A stretch of DNA of 64,000 bases from Tieghemostelium lacteum. Its lineage: Eukaryota; Evosea; Eumycetozoa; Dictyosteliales; Raperosteliaceae. Position numbers and translations under genes: made by a program. This document shows, piece after piece, positions 35,929 through 46,686 of the stretch; position 1 is the stretch's first letter; each line of letters opens with the position of its first letter. The notes below the pieces were generated by a model, which searched no databases, was not told where the DNA came from, and worked only from the letters and a program-made list of their open reading frames with translations. Where the stretch lies: the NCBI GenBank assembly GCA_001606155.1, contig LODT01000025.1, positions 496,001 through 560,000 on the forward strand, in the 5' to 3' direction.

Positions 35929-36003
35929 TGTTATTGTCAATTTTAGGAGCAATTTAAAAAAAATTAAAAAAATAAAAGTTTCATTTTTTGATTCAAACGA
36001 AAC
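35929..36003. promoter_or_regulatory. 75-bp shared upstream region of a divergent gene pair
   Basis: Only 75 bp lies between the start codons of UBA2 (minus) and the TMEM223-like gene (plus). It is A/T-rich, with poly-A tracts. Both transcripts must begin here or inside the opposite gene, so a shared promoter or overlapping 5' ends is inferred. Confidence 0.6.
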
Positions 36004-36843
36004 ATGATCTTGAATAATAATCATATTTTTAAATTAATAAATAATAGATTATTACATAATCAAATTAAGAATAGATATTATAGTAGTTTTAATAATACTT
36101 TACTATCAAGAAATATAATATATAATAGTAAATTACATTTTAATTTAGATAGTAAATCAAATATATCATCATTGTTTGGTGATAATAAATTATACTATTC
36201 AAAATCAAATAGTTTATTATTAAGTGGTATAAACTTTAAAACCAATAATAATAATAGTTATAGTAGTGGGGAAAAGTCACATGGATCATCAGAGGATCAT
36301 CAATATACTGATCCAAATTCAAGCTTTGAGAGAACAATGATATTTGATGACACCAAAACAATGAAACACAAGTTATTCTTTGCATTTGGTATTGTTCAGA
36401 TTCTATTATACAGTATTATATTAGAGGATTATTATACATCACCAGATCCTTCAAAAATGAAGAAATGGTTTGTCTACGGTTCTGGAGGTGTTGTTTTTAT
36501 ATCTCAAATCTTTTTAAAGAATTTCAATAGAAAGAATCTAGCTACTATTTGTACCTATAACAAAGGTAGAATTGTTGAATTTACAACATACAATATGATG
36601 GGTAACCCAACTCTTAAAAGAACTATTACCATCAACAAAATCAATGGTACCAAAGGAAATGCAGCTCTCCCATCTCTAGTAAAAGAACCAAATCAATCAA
36701 AATCATTTTATGTTAAAGTCCAAGGTGACAGTGCCTACTATCAAGGTAATCTAAAAGATTCAAAAGTTTTATTTCCACACATTTTAGAAAAAATTATAAA
36801 TAATAATGTTATAATTCCAGTTCAACCAAAAAAGAAGAAATAA
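36004..36843 (+). CDS. Mitochondrial two-pass membrane protein, TMEM223-like (tentative)
   Basis: The 279-residue frame opens with a basic, Asn-rich, acid-free segment containing RYYSS, a typical mitochondrial presequence with a possible cleavage site. Two hydrophobic segments follow, [17 protein letters not shown] (about 124-140) and [16 protein letters not shown] (about 157-172). After them comes a soluble tail with [18 protein letters not shown] and [15 protein letters not shown]. Two TM segments followed by a beta-rich domain that mentions fibre-like GR-x-V-x-x-TTY and K-V-x-G resemble the TMEM223/TMEM186/TMEM70 group, which assists respiratory-complex assembly. I rate the location as likely and the family as tentative. 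Confidence 0.5.
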   Translation: MILNNNHIFKLINNRLLHNQIKNRYYSSFNNTLLSRNIIYNSKLHFNLDSKSNISSLFGDNKLYYSKSNSLLLSGINFKTNNNNSYSSGEKSHGSSEDHQYTDPNSSFERTMIFDDTKTMKHKLFFAFGIVQILLYSIILEDYYTSPDPSKMKKWFVYGSGGVVFISQIFLKNFNRKNLATICTYNKGRIVEFTTYNMMGNPTLKRTITINKINGTKGNAALPSLVKEPNQSKSFYVKVQGDSAYYQGNLKDSKVLFPHILEKIINNNVIIPVQPKKKK

Positions 36844-37271
36844 AACTTTATTGTAGTCATATATAACACTTATTCTTTGAGTGTATATTAACTTGTCTTT
36901 GATAACTTCTAAATTTTTTTGTTTTTTTTACACCATTTAATGACATTGCAATGTCATATCAAATGGAAGTTATCAACCATGTTAAAAAGTAGAAATTCTA
37001 AATTGATTTGGTGTTTAAATAATACTCAAGTCCTTCTAAATACCCTTCTCCCCCGATATACTAAATTGTTTTTTTAAAAATAGCACTCTTTATATGGATC
37101 ATAAAATGGTAGATTTAAATTTACCAATTCCAAAGATTATTTTTAAATAAATTAAATAAAATTAATTTATGAAATAGCTTAGAGTAAAGCTGTATTTGGT
37201 TTTAGAAAATTTTAATCTAGCGAATAATCGATTGATTAAACTCTTTTTTAAAATTTATTAAAAATAAACTC
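36844..37271. other. Convergent intergenic region, 428 bp
   Basis: The region lies between two 3' ends. It contains an inverted motif TTAATGACATTGCAATGTCATAT near 36937-36959, whose core TGACATTGCAATGTCA is a perfect 16-bp palindrome. No gene or RNA is recognised. Confidence 0.5.
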
Positions 37272-39863
37272 CTAGGAGTCAAAACCCAAACCAATTCTAT
37301 TTTTTCGAATGACAGCTTGTAGTGGTTCATCTCTACCTTCACCTTTTACACCTAAACCACCACCAGACCATCCTAAACTTTTTAATAACATATGACCAAC
37401 ATTGCTTGATGAAATTGGTGAAACATCTGCTGCTACTATATCTCCATGTTTAATAGATGGTAAACTATTGTTTTTATTTCCACCTCCACCACCACCACCA
37501 GGACTATTTGAAAATTTCTTTTTATTCTTTTTACTATTCTTATTTTTGTTATTTTTCTTATTATTATAATTTTTACTATTTTTTGAACTATTATTATTTG
37601 TAGGACTTGATTGTTTTGATTGTTGATTTGGACTTTGTTTATCAAATGAAAAATCACCAGATTCTGAATAGGATGCTAAAATATAATTATCTTTTTTCTT
37701 ATTGGAAGGTTTCCTTATACCTTGATGTACCAATAGAAATATAGTATTACGATCCTTTACTTTTCTAGTTTCATTGTAGATTTGGTATTGTTTGGCTAGA
37801 AATTCCACTTGATGGGTAGCAATCTTTGCCATTGTCCACAATGGAAATTCCTTATTATACTGGTGCATTATAAAATAATCAAAAAGGTTACTGATAGAGG
37901 TTAACTGTTTTATCGAATAGTTGGGTAGTGAAAAACCTTTTTCGTTGATTTCCAAAATCTCTTTTGTCAATACACTTTTACCTTCCAGACATTCTGTAAT
38001 ATAACTATTCAAAGGTGCTCTGAATAAAAGTGATCTACTATCAGCTTTACGTCTAAATGATTCTGAATCCTCTTCTTCATCAACATCAATAATCTGATTA
38101 TTACTGCTATTAAACTGTGGTGGTGATGATGGTAATAACTGTTGGTTTTGTGATTTTGGTGGTAAAATAATATTTGGACCATGAACTTTTTTAATCCAAT
38201 CGGCAAATGTTGAGGTTCTACTGATTACCTCTATATCTGAATGCTCAGATTCCTCGGTACTGGATATATTTATACAATCATTATCATAGCAATCGTCATC
38301 AGAGAGTTCAATTGCATCACAACATCCTACTCCACTACTTGAAGATCTAATGTTACTAGGTTTACCAAACAATGAGGAACATGATGAAAAACTACTTCCA
38401 CTACTACCAAAAAGAGGTTTTGGAGCCTGTTGATCTTTTGGTTTGAAAGGATTGGTAAAGAAACCTTCGTCACCTGATGGCTCTGAATTTATATAACAAG
38501 ATACAATCTTATCTGAGTTACTATCAGAATCAGTCAAAGAATCATATAAATCATCTTCACCAAAACTGTTACTAAATGAAGACAATGTACTGGTTGCTGT
38601 AGTTGTAGTTTCGGTGATATGAGTAATTTCAAATGGTGGTAATTCAATATCAGAGTTATCATCATCATCAAATTCCTCTTCACTTTGAAACATTTCATCT
38701 TCAGAACTATTTATCATATTGCCTTCATCTTCATTGTCATCCTCTGAAGTGTACTCTATAACTTTTACTTTAGAAATTTCTCCATCGCTTTCACTTTCAT
38801 CCTTTTCATTATCAAATTCCTCGATATTATCATAACCATAATTTGGATTATCAACCAACATATTCTCTTTTGAACCATCATTACTATTCATTAGACTATT
38901 ATAATAACTATTCATATTATTATAAATATTATTTATACTAGAAATTGTTGATGATAGATTTGGAACATTAGATGAGTTGTTATTATTACTATTTACAGGT
39001 GTTGGTGAACGTGAAACATCAGAAGAAGTATCAGAAGATAGGAATATAATTTCATTTTCCTTTGGTAGTACAAAAGATACTTTTTTCATTAATGGTGGGG
39101 GTGATGATCTAATATTAGATAACTCCTCATTTAAAAGTTGATTAGATTTTACAAATACTATTGGTTGGGAATATTTAGATAGTTTTTTCTTATTACTATT
39201 ATTTGGACTACTATTATTGGTGGTAGGATTTTTTGTTTTTTTCGTTTGAATTCTTTGTAATCTACATTTCTTTTTATATGAGAGAGCTTCGAGATCTAAA
39301 TCAATCTCCTCATCAGAATCCAATTGTAACTTTTCTAATATATTCTGGTCTACCTTATTATTACTACTGTTATTAGGATTACTGGTATTATTATTTGCTG
39401 TAGAATTATAATATTTTGATCTTTTTAATCGATTTTTAATTGGTTTAGAATAGAATTGTTCTATAGATTCAGTGAATTGAAAACCATTTAAAACTACATC
39501 ATTGTCTTTATCATCTACATCGGAATCAATATGCTCTACATAATCTAATAGCATTTTCTCTTCTTTTAGTTCAAATGCCTTATCAAATTTAGTTTTAAAT
39601 CCATCTTTTCCACTGTCATAATAAACAATATTTTCAACGGGATTACGTTTTGGTGGTTGTGGTGGTACTAGTGCGCTAGTTCCATGGTTTTCACCTTTTA
39701 AAAACTTTTTCTTATTCTTTAATTTATCCTTCTTTTTAATTCTTTTAAATTTTGTTTGTTGTTGTTTCTGTTGCTGTCTTTTATCACTAGTATTTAAAAT
39801 AGTTTCTGGAACTACTTGATTCGATTGTAATTGTAAATGTTCATGCTGTTTTAAAATCTCCAT
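37272..39863 (-). CDS. G-patch protein, SQS1-like
   Basis: An intronless frame of 863 residues, largely Ser/Asn/Asp/Glu low complexity. The last 50 residues form a G-patch (NVGHMLLKSLGW, GGGLGVKGEG, AVIRKNRIGLGF) preceded by HGDIVAADVSPISSSN, an arrangement like yeast Sqs1/Pfa1, whose G-patch activates the DEAH helicase Prp43 in splicing and ribosome biogenesis. A region at about 655-735 (LFDYFIMHQYNKEFPLWTMA, IFLLVHQGIRK) may be a divergent R3H-type domain as in Sqs1. Basic KKNKKK stretches and acidic blocks suggest a nuclear protein. The Met at 39863 is the first in frame. The G-patch is firm; orthology to SQS1 is inferred from the order of parts. Confidence 0.78.
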   Translation of the reverse strand: MEILKQHEHLQLQSNQVVPETILNTSDKRQQQKQQQTKFKRIKKKDKLKNKKKFLKGENHGTSALVPPQPPKRNPVENIVYYDSGKDGFKTKFDKAFELKEEKMLLDYVEHIDSDVDDKDNDVVLNGFQFTESIEQFYSKPIKNRLKRSKYYNSTANNNTSNPNNSSNNKVDQNILEKLQLDSDEEIDLDLEALSYKKKCRLQRIQTKKTKNPTTNNSSPNNSNKKKLSKYSQPIVFVKSNQLLNEELSNIRSSPPPLMKKVSFVLPKENEIIFLSSDTSSDVSRSPTPVNSNNNNSSNVPNLSSTISSINNIYNNMNSYYNSLMNSNDGSKENMLVDNPNYGYDNIEEFDNEKDESESDGEISKVKVIEYTSEDDNEDEGNMINSSEDEMFQSEEEFDDDDNSDIELPPFEITHITETTTTATSTLSSFSNSFGEDDLYDSLTDSDSNSDKIVSCYINSEPSGDEGFFTNPFKPKDQQAPKPLFGSSGSSFSSCSSLFGKPSNIRSSSSGVGCCDAIELSDDDCYDNDCINISSTEESEHSDIEVISRTSTFADWIKKVHGPNIILPPKSQNQQLLPSSPPQFNSSNNQIIDVDEEEDSESFRRKADSRSLLFRAPLNSYITECLEGKSVLTKEILEINEKGFSLPNYSIKQLTSISNLFDYFIMHQYNKEFPLWTMAKIATHQVEFLAKQYQIYNETRKVKDRNTIFLLVHQGIRKPSNKKKDNYILASYSESGDFSFDKQSPNQQSKQSSPTNNNSSKNSKNYNNKKNNKNKNSKKNKKKFSNSPGGGGGGGNKNNSLPSIKHGDIVAADVSPISSSNVGHMLLKSLGWSGGGLGVKGEGRDEPLQAVIRKNRIGLGFDS

Positions 39864-40308
39864 ATAAATTTATATAAATTGTAAATATAAAAAATAAAAA
39901 TAAAAAAAAAAAAAAAAGAAGATTTTCCAAAGTTACACCAATTTGCAACTTAAAAAGTTCATTTCAAATTCTCGAATTATTTTGTAATTTGTTGAAAATA
40001 TACAACATCACATCATTTAAAACAAAAAACTCAAATTCTGAATTTAATTTAATAAATTCTTTTAATAAACATAAAAAATATAAAAATAAAATAACATTTT
40101 AAAAGAAATAATAATTTCTATTGAAAAAAATTAAATTTAATATAAAATCATGTTTTAAATTCTGGAATACTTTGTTAGGTTTCAAAGAAGTTCAATTCGT
40201 TAAATAATCACAAACTTAAATTTTTTAACTTAATTTTTTTTAATTTTTTTCTTTTTTTTATTTTTTTTTTATTAAATTATAACAAAGTAACAAATAATCT
40301 TAAGAAAA
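39864..40308. promoter_or_regulatory. Divergent intergenic region, 445 bp
   Basis: This separates the divergent G-patch and RBR ligase genes. It is made of A/T runs with a T-rich block at 40220-40270 directly upstream of the RBR start. No other feature is seen. Confidence 0.5.
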
Positions 40309-42089
40309 ATGTCAGACGATGAAATGTATGATGATTATGATGTAGATGAAGAGGACTCAACAGAGGTGTCAGGGAATGAGTCAGGAGATGACATGGATTA
40401 CGAAGATACAAGTACACAAGATTTTGATTTAGATGATAATAACTCTTCACAAAGAACCAAAAGTAGTCTAACAAGAACAAAAAGTTATGAAGTGCTTGAT
40501 AAAGCAGACCTACAAAGTGAATCACATAAATTGGTAAAAGAAGTAATGGATGTTTTAAGTATACCCCATGAATCAGCTGTAGTTGAATTATTAAAATTTA
40601 TGAAGTAAGTCTTCCTCACTATTCTATTTTGTTTTATATGTACATATTCCCTCTTTATAAGAATAGATATTATAGTATTATATATTTATTACTATATCGA
40701 TATACTATTATTCTTAACAATTCATTTAAAATGATAATTACCTTCACATAAAAAAAAAAAAAACCATTATATTAACTAACACCCACATGTTCTTATTAAA
40801 AAAAAAAAAAAAGATGGAACAAAGAGAAATTAATTGAAAGATATATGGATAATTCAGATAAACTTTGTATAGATGCTGGTATACCAAATTTAGTATTGGA
40901 TAAACCAATTGATAAATCGATAAAGAATTTTAGCTGTTTGATTTGTTTAGAAGATTTTTCACCACAGGAAACCTATGCACTGTCATGTGATCACAGATAT
41001 TGTTTACCTTGTTGGAAAGGTTATTTAGAGATAAAGATTGGAGACGGGCCAGAATGTGTATATAGTAGTTGTCCAGCACCTAAATGTAAGATTAGAGTAC
41101 ATCAAGCTGCCTTCAAAAGACTGGTATCCGAACAGTCATTTGAGAAATACATGAACTTTTGCATCAAGGAGTATGTTCACGGTAATCAAAAGATTAAATG
41201 GTGTCCAGCACCAGGTTGCAACTTTTCAATACGTTGCGATCGAAAAGATCGTCGTGAGGCTGTGACATGCAAATGCGGATTCCAATACTGTTTCCAATGC
41301 TCAGATTCTGAGATTGGAGACCACATGCCATGTCCTTGTGCCCAAATTGAAAAATGGCTGCAAAAGGCCTCAGATGAGTCAGAGAATGTCACTTGGATGC
41401 TTGCTAATACTAAGAAATGCCCAGAATGTCGTTCACCAATCGAAAAAAATGGTGGTTGTATGCATATGACCTGTAGAAAGAATGCTGGTGGTTGTGGTTT
41501 TGAGTTTTGTTGGCTCTGTAGAGGACCATGGTCTGAACATGGTTCTGCCACTGGTGGTTACTATAATTGCAATAAATATGACAAATCAAAAGCTAAGGAG
41601 GATGATGATAAGGCTCAAGATGCAAAGACTGAACTTGAGGAATACATGTTTTACTATCATCGTTATGAATCTCACAAGAATGCAATGAAAATTGCCTCAG
41701 AACAGAGAAGAAATGCATACTTAAAGGAACACCAGATTCTCAATAAGTTTGATGTACGTTCTGCCGATACTAAATTCCTAATGGAGGCAACTGAACAACT
41801 ACTCAAGAATCGTAAGGTATTACAGTTTTCCTATGTCTATGGTTACTATCTAGACAAAAAATCTCAAGAAAAGAATCTATTTGAATATCTACAAGAGGAT
41901 TTAGAGAAACACACTAATTTCCTGTCTACTCTCTATGAACTCAGTTTGGATAAACTAGAAGACTATCAAGCTTTTATCAAATGGAAAGAATCCGTAACAA
42001 ACTATACTAGAATTACAAAGAAATTCTTGGATAATTTTGTTGAAGGTGTTTCTGGTGGTTTAACTAATCAACATCCACATAATTTATAA
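40309..42089 (+). CDS. RBR E3 ubiquitin ligase, Ariadne family
   Basis: RBR ligases pass ubiquitin from an E2 to a cysteine of their own before the substrate. Two exons (40309-40604 and 40814-42089) give 523 residues. The order is an acidic N-terminus, a UBA-like helical segment spanning the junction, RING1 (CLICLEDF, CDHRYCLPCW), IBR (WCPAPGCNFSIRC, CKCGFQYCFQC, CPC) and RING2 (CPECRSPIEKNGGCMHMTC, FEFCWLC), then the Ariadne helical domain (RYESHKNAM, LLKNRKVLQFSYVYGYYL). Cys314 in GGCMHM corresponds to the catalytic cysteine. The 209-bp intron is long for this window and ends in an A-tract (AAAAAG) instead of a pyrimidine-rich acceptor; the junction MKWNKEKLIERY is nevertheless typical of Ariadne proteins. 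In animals this family works with neddylated cullins. Confidence 0.95.
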
Positions 42090-42296
42090 AAAAAACACCA
42101 AAAAAAAAAACCATGTATCAAATTCTCTCCAATCCACACAAACCCCTTATCTCCTATACTCTCAATTACCAATAAACCAACCTATCAATTATAGAGACAA
42201 CAACAACAACAATTAAATAAAAAATAAAAAAAATAATAATTAATTGTATATTAACAAATAAAAAGAAAAAAAAGAAAAGATTCTTTCTTTAAATTT

Positions 42297-43256
42297 TTAT
42301 TTATTCCAACGTCTATTTGGATTAACTTTAATCTTTTGTGTATGTGGATTATGTGATTTGAAACCAGATTTCATATCACTCCAACCATCATCGTCATCAT
42401 TTACATAAATTTCATCATCATCAACAATTTCATTTTCTTCAAATGGATTGCCATCAGAGTCTTCTTCATCTTCATCTTCTTCATCAGAGTCATATTCTTC
42501 ATCATCTTCATCATTATTCTCTTCTTCATCCTCATCTTCATCATCATCCAAATCAATTTTATTCTTTGGAGATGATGAGGTATTGGATGGAGATTTAGCA
42601 ATATCAGATGCAGTTCTACCACGAGAAAGTCTTTCTTGTTTAGCCTTCTCCTTTTCATCTTTGACTTTTTGAAGTTTTTGTTTCTTTGTTAGTTTAACAG
42701 GTCCTGTATTCTTTTTCTCCTCATCAGAATCCTGTTTCTTTAGATCCTTCTTTTGAACCTTATGATGAGTTACTTGAGCATGAATTTTCTCATACTCAGC
42801 CATTTGTTGTTGATATCTGGTTTTGTCTTTATTAGCCTGGTCATTGAATGGTTTTTTGGCAATTTCATCCATTTCTTTCCATTTCTCTACACACCAACCA
42901 CTACCCTTGGAAGCATTGGCTTGTTTAAAGAAAGTATAGGCACTTACTGGTGCAGATGGTTTGGATCTTTTAACTCCACTTACATGTTCATGATTAACAG
43001 TAGTGTTTGCAGAACCAGTATCATCAGTCAACTTTTTCTTTACATCCTTTTCATGTTGTTCTCTTTGTTGTTTTTCTTTGAGTTTAAATTGTTTGAGATT
43101 TTCTCTGGCTTCAATCAATTCATTCTCAATTTGTTGTTCTTCACTGATTACAACAACAGGTTCTTGAGTTTCTTGTTTGTTTTGACCTGTTTTCTTTGGT
43201 TTCTCTGCTTCTAATGTTGATTTTGGTACATTGGTGGTTACTTTTGCTTTTGTCAT
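42297..43256 (-). CDS. HMG-box chromatin protein with acidic tail
   Basis: The intronless 319-residue product contains one HMG box at about 98-160 (KPSAPVSAYTFFKQANAS, WKEMDEIAKKPFNDQA, DKTRYQQQMAEYEK). It follows a Glu/Gln/Lys coiled-coil-like N-terminus and is followed by a Lys-rich stretch and a long Asp/Glu tract (about 234-292). The end, WSDMKSGFKSHNPHTQK, is basic again. HMG boxes bend DNA; acidic tails of HMGB proteins and FACT contact histones. Its single box and flanks do not match a specific named member. The Ser-rich frame on the plus strand is the complement of the acidic tract and not a gene. Confidence 0.88.
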   Translation of the reverse strand: MTKAKVTTNVPKSTLEAEKPKKTGQNKQETQEPVVVISEEQQIENELIEARENLKQFKLKEKQQREQHEKDVKKKLTDDTGSANTTVNHEHVSGVKRSKPSAPVSAYTFFKQANASKGSGWCVEKWKEMDEIAKKPFNDQANKDKTRYQQQMAEYEKIHAQVTHHKVQKKDLKKQDSDEEKKNTGPVKLTKKQKLQKVKDEKEKAKQERLSRGRTASDIAKSPSNTSSSPKNKIDLDDDEDEDEEENNDEDDEEYDSDEEDEDEEDSDGNPFEENEIVDDDEIYVNDDDDGWSDMKSGFKSHNPHTQKIKVNPNRRWNK

Positions 43257-43719
43257 TATATATATTTAAAATTACAAAATTTATTACAATTATAAAAATA
43301 ATAAAGAAATTAAAAAAATGGTATAATAAGGTGAAAATATAAAACAATATAAAAATGAAATTAATATATTTACAAAAAAGAAATATCTATTCTTTAGAAA
43401 AAAAAAATGATTAATAATAAAAAACAAAAAAAAAAAAAAATTTTTAAATTTTATTTGACCAACAAATTAAATTGGTCAGACATCATTCTTTGAAATTTAA
43501 CAAATTGCATATGAAATTTTTTGAACATGATATTTCATATACTCAAACAAAATTCACTGATTTTTTAAAAAATTAATTAAATATTTAATTTCAAATAAAT
43601 AAAATGAAATTGTATGAATTTGAAAACACTGGTAAAGAAAATATCTATCGCACCACATCATAAAAAAATAAAAAAATAAAAACTTTTCTTTAGAAAAAGA
43701 GAAGAGAGAGATTTGCACT
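43257..43719. promoter_or_regulatory. Divergent intergenic region, 463 bp
   Basis: A/T-rich DNA between the divergent HMG-box and membrane-protein genes. A small open frame (about 60 codons, minus strand near 43554-43736) is low-complexity and overlaps the downstream start, so it is not called. Confidence 0.5.
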
Positions 43720-44550
43720 ATGAGTAACAGTACCAATAATTCAACTACTGTTGAATCATCATCAACTTATTTACCACCAGTTGATCCATTAAATTACTCA
43801 TCTAGTACATCAGAAGAAGGAATATGTTATAATTATTGGATTATTAATGGTGTATTTGTAGTTACCGATCCTTTATTGATACCACTTTGTTTGTGGGCAT
43901 TGTATATTGGTGTTAGTAAATATAGAAAATTCAGACAGGTTACCAGTATCTATTTCTATTCAATTGTATTTCTAGCCTATGGTTGCATGATGACCAGTGC
44001 AATGTTTGCCGATGATCTCAGTCAATCACCTATACTGCCAAAATGGTTTGTATTGGTTGTGGCTTTAGTTGATGTTGGTTTGACATCTACCATTGGAAGT
44101 TTATTTGCATATGGTGGATTAGCAAGTATAGGCTGGATTAACCCTGCCGAAAAGAAATGGAGAAATGTAATGAAAGCTACCACTGCATTGATCTTTATCA
44201 TTTGGACTATTGATATCTTTTTAGGTGGTATTGGAATTTTAGATTTAATCATGTATGATGGTATTGTAGGTACCAGTGGTCTCATATTTATAGTAACTGA
44301 AATTGTATATCTCAAGAGAAACAACAAATTAGATCAATTGTCTTTACTTCTTTTATGTGGAGTTTGTGGTGCTTCTGGTGTTTGGGCAACTCTAAATGGT
44401 GAGCTGTGGTGTCAAAGTTTCCACATGACATCAAGTACCTATTGGTTCTTTATCAGTGATGTTACAATGATTCTCTTATCCATTTACATTTGGAAAACCA
44501 GAAACCTATCATCCTATTTAGCCAACAAAAATACCATTTCAGTGGTTTAA
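43720..44550 (+). CDS. Multi-spanning membrane protein, about seven TM segments, unknown family
   Basis: The 276-residue frame has a Ser/Thr/Asn-rich N-terminus with several N-x-S/T sites (NST, NNST, NYSS) and no signal peptide. About seven hydrophobic segments follow, near residues 43-64, 78-97, 108-130, 150-172, 181-197, 205-222 and 238-256. A short C-terminal tail ends in ISVV. The layout is compatible with a glycosylated extracellular N-terminus and a seven-helix fold, but I see no GPCR signature (no DRY, NPxxY or C-x-x-P). I do not recognise the family, and it may be restricted to amoebae. Confidence 0.75.
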   Translation: MSNSTNNSTTVESSSTYLPPVDPLNYSSSTSEEGICYNYWIINGVFVVTDPLLIPLCLWALYIGVSKYRKFRQVTSIYFYSIVFLAYGCMMTSAMFADDLSQSPILPKWFVLVVALVDVGLTSTIGSLFAYGGLASIGWINPAEKKWRNVMKATTALIFIIWTIDIFLGGIGILDLIMYDGIVGTSGLIFIVTEIVYLKRNNKLDQLSLLLLCGVCGASGVWATLNGELWCQSFHMTSSTYWFFISDVTMILLSIYIWKTRNLSSYLANKNTISVV

Positions 44551-44738
44551 AAAAATTTCGAAATTTTTAAATTATAAATTATAAAATTTAAATCTTGATG
44601 TTGACTCAACCCATTTAAGTTGACTACAATTTCAAAAAAACCCCTCATCAAAATCCATTGAAAAGTTTCCTCAATTTACTCTTTTTTTTTTTCATTTTAT
44701 ATTAAAAATTTAATTAAGTTGAATTGAAAAGAGATAGT

Positions 44739-46384
44739 ATGAAAAGATATAATATTTTAATTTTAATTTTAATATTTTATATATATTTGGTTTATGGTAA
44801 TGTGAATGTTGATACATTACATAATGTCAATCAAGATATAGCAATAAATAATCCATGGACACATCCTAATGGAACTTTGAGATCTATTAGAATTGGTATA
44901 GTCGGTGCAGGTATAGGTGGTAGTTCATGTGCTTACTATTTGAATAAGATATTTAATAGTTCAGTACTCAGTGATCATAATGGACAAAAGAATCATCTGA
45001 ACCCACACCAAAGTTCAGTGTATCCTCTAGATATAACTATTTTTGAAAGAGAGAGAATAGGTGGTCGTGCAAGATCAATAATCATTGATAATGGTAATGT
45101 TGAATTGGGTGCATCTATAGTTCACCCATTGAATGAAAACATTAACCAAATTGTAAAGGATCTAGGTCTGGAGAAAGTCTATGGAATTGCATCTACCAAA
45201 GAGGAACCTTACAATATTTGGAATGGAAATGAAATGGTATTCACAGAATCTCAATTCTCTTTCATTGATAAGATTAAGTTACTGGTAAACTACTATTGGG
45301 ATCCTATTAGATTCAAAAACAGCAGAGATGATATAGTTCAAAAGTTCTTGTCAAGTTACCATAGAAAAGAACCTTTCCACACTGTTGAAGAGTTTTTCCA
45401 AAATATTAACCTATCAATGACAACCAATCAAACAGCTAAACAATTCTTTGTAGATGATGTTGGAATCAGTGAGAATTTCATTCAAGATATTCTCTCTGCA
45501 GCCATACGTGTAAATTACAATCAAAACTATGACCAAATATCAGCATTTGCAGCATTGATTGCTTTAGTAGGTTCTGAAGATGGACTATACTCAATCAAAG
45601 GTGGAAACTACCAAATGGCAAAATCAATGATTGAAAATTCCAAATCCACAACCATTCATGCAGAAGTTAGAAAAATTGAAAAAATGGATACACCAAAAGA
45701 TGCCCATCATCCACTCTACAAAGTACACACTCAAAATCCAGCACATCCACTTCTTTTAGATGAACATGAATTTGATTTTGTAGTTATTGCTGCACCTATT
45801 GAGCTTTCTTACTTGGAGTTTAGTTCAAATATAAACACTGATTTCCCAAAGAGAGATTATAAAAATGTTTTTGTCTATCTAATCTCTGCAGAGAATCTAC
45901 AACCACAATTTTTCAATCTACCACCAAACTCTAAACCACCTTTACATGTCTTAACCAGTCACAATACATCTCTACCATTTTTCAGTGTCTCCAAGAACCC
46001 AAGAGGTTATCTAGATGATGGTAGAGCTCTCTATAAAATATTTGCTCCTTTGTACCTAGGTAAAGACCTACTAGATTCTCTATTTAACAATTATACAGTT
46101 CATTTCCAGTATGTATAAAATTTTATATATGATATATCATTTCTATATTTGAATTCTAATATTAATTATTCGCAATATTAAAAACAAAAATAAGACATGT
46201 TTGGAGTGCTTATCCAATATTAACACCAACTGACAAGTTTCCACCAATTAATATTGATAGTGGTATATTTTATGTAAATTCATTTGAACATGCAGTATCA
46301 ACAATGGAAACAGAAACACTTAGTGCAAAAAATATAGCTAAACTCATTGCAAAAGCAATTAAAAGACCATATGTGGATATTTAA
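44739..46384 (+). CDS. Prenylcysteine oxidase (PCYOX1 family)
   Basis: Prenylcysteine lyase is a lysosomal FAD enzyme that cleaves the thioether of prenylcysteines released from degraded prenylated proteins. Exon 1 (44739-46108) and exon 2 (46195-46384; 86-bp intron, GTATGT...TAAG) give 519 residues. A signal peptide ([19 protein letters not shown]) fits lysosomal or secreted targeting. The FAD motif is RIGIVGAGIGGSSCAYYL, then FERERIGGRA and ELGASIVHP; SIKGGNYQMAKSMI is the family motif before the lyase domain. Exon 2 restores HVWSAYPILTP and a C-terminal YVNSFEHAVSTMETE resembling the family end. The frame runs five codons further upstream but begins with TTG, so the ATG at 44739 is chosen. 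Numerous N-x-S/T sites agree with a luminal enzyme. Confidence 0.93.
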
Positions 46385-46686
46385 ACTTTATTTCTCAGAG
46401 AGAAATAATTTTATAACATAAAATCAATGTAAATGAAATAATGTTTAACACTAAAATAATAATGTTATGTTTCTCGTTTTCGGAAAAACATTAGATTTAT
46501 GTGTTTGTGCGTCTTTTTACAACTTGAAAAATTTCTCTGAAAGTCCCTACAATAATGGTGGATGAAAATTTTATAAATATCTTCCTGATTCCATGAAAAC
46601 AATTGTTTTTAAAATTTTTTGATTAGTTATTGGATCATAGAAAAAAAAAAAAAAAAATCAAAACATTGTTGTAAATCTATTTATAT
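46385..46686. other. Intergenic, 302 bp
   Basis: AT-rich DNA with a short inverted motif (TTTCTCAGAGAGAAA near 46390). No coding frame or RNA gene is recognised. Confidence 0.5.

Noticed and set aside
42448-43214. Plus-strand Ser-rich and Phe/Leu-rich frames
   Set aside because: They mirror the acidic and Lys/Glu-rich parts of the HMG-box gene on the minus strand.
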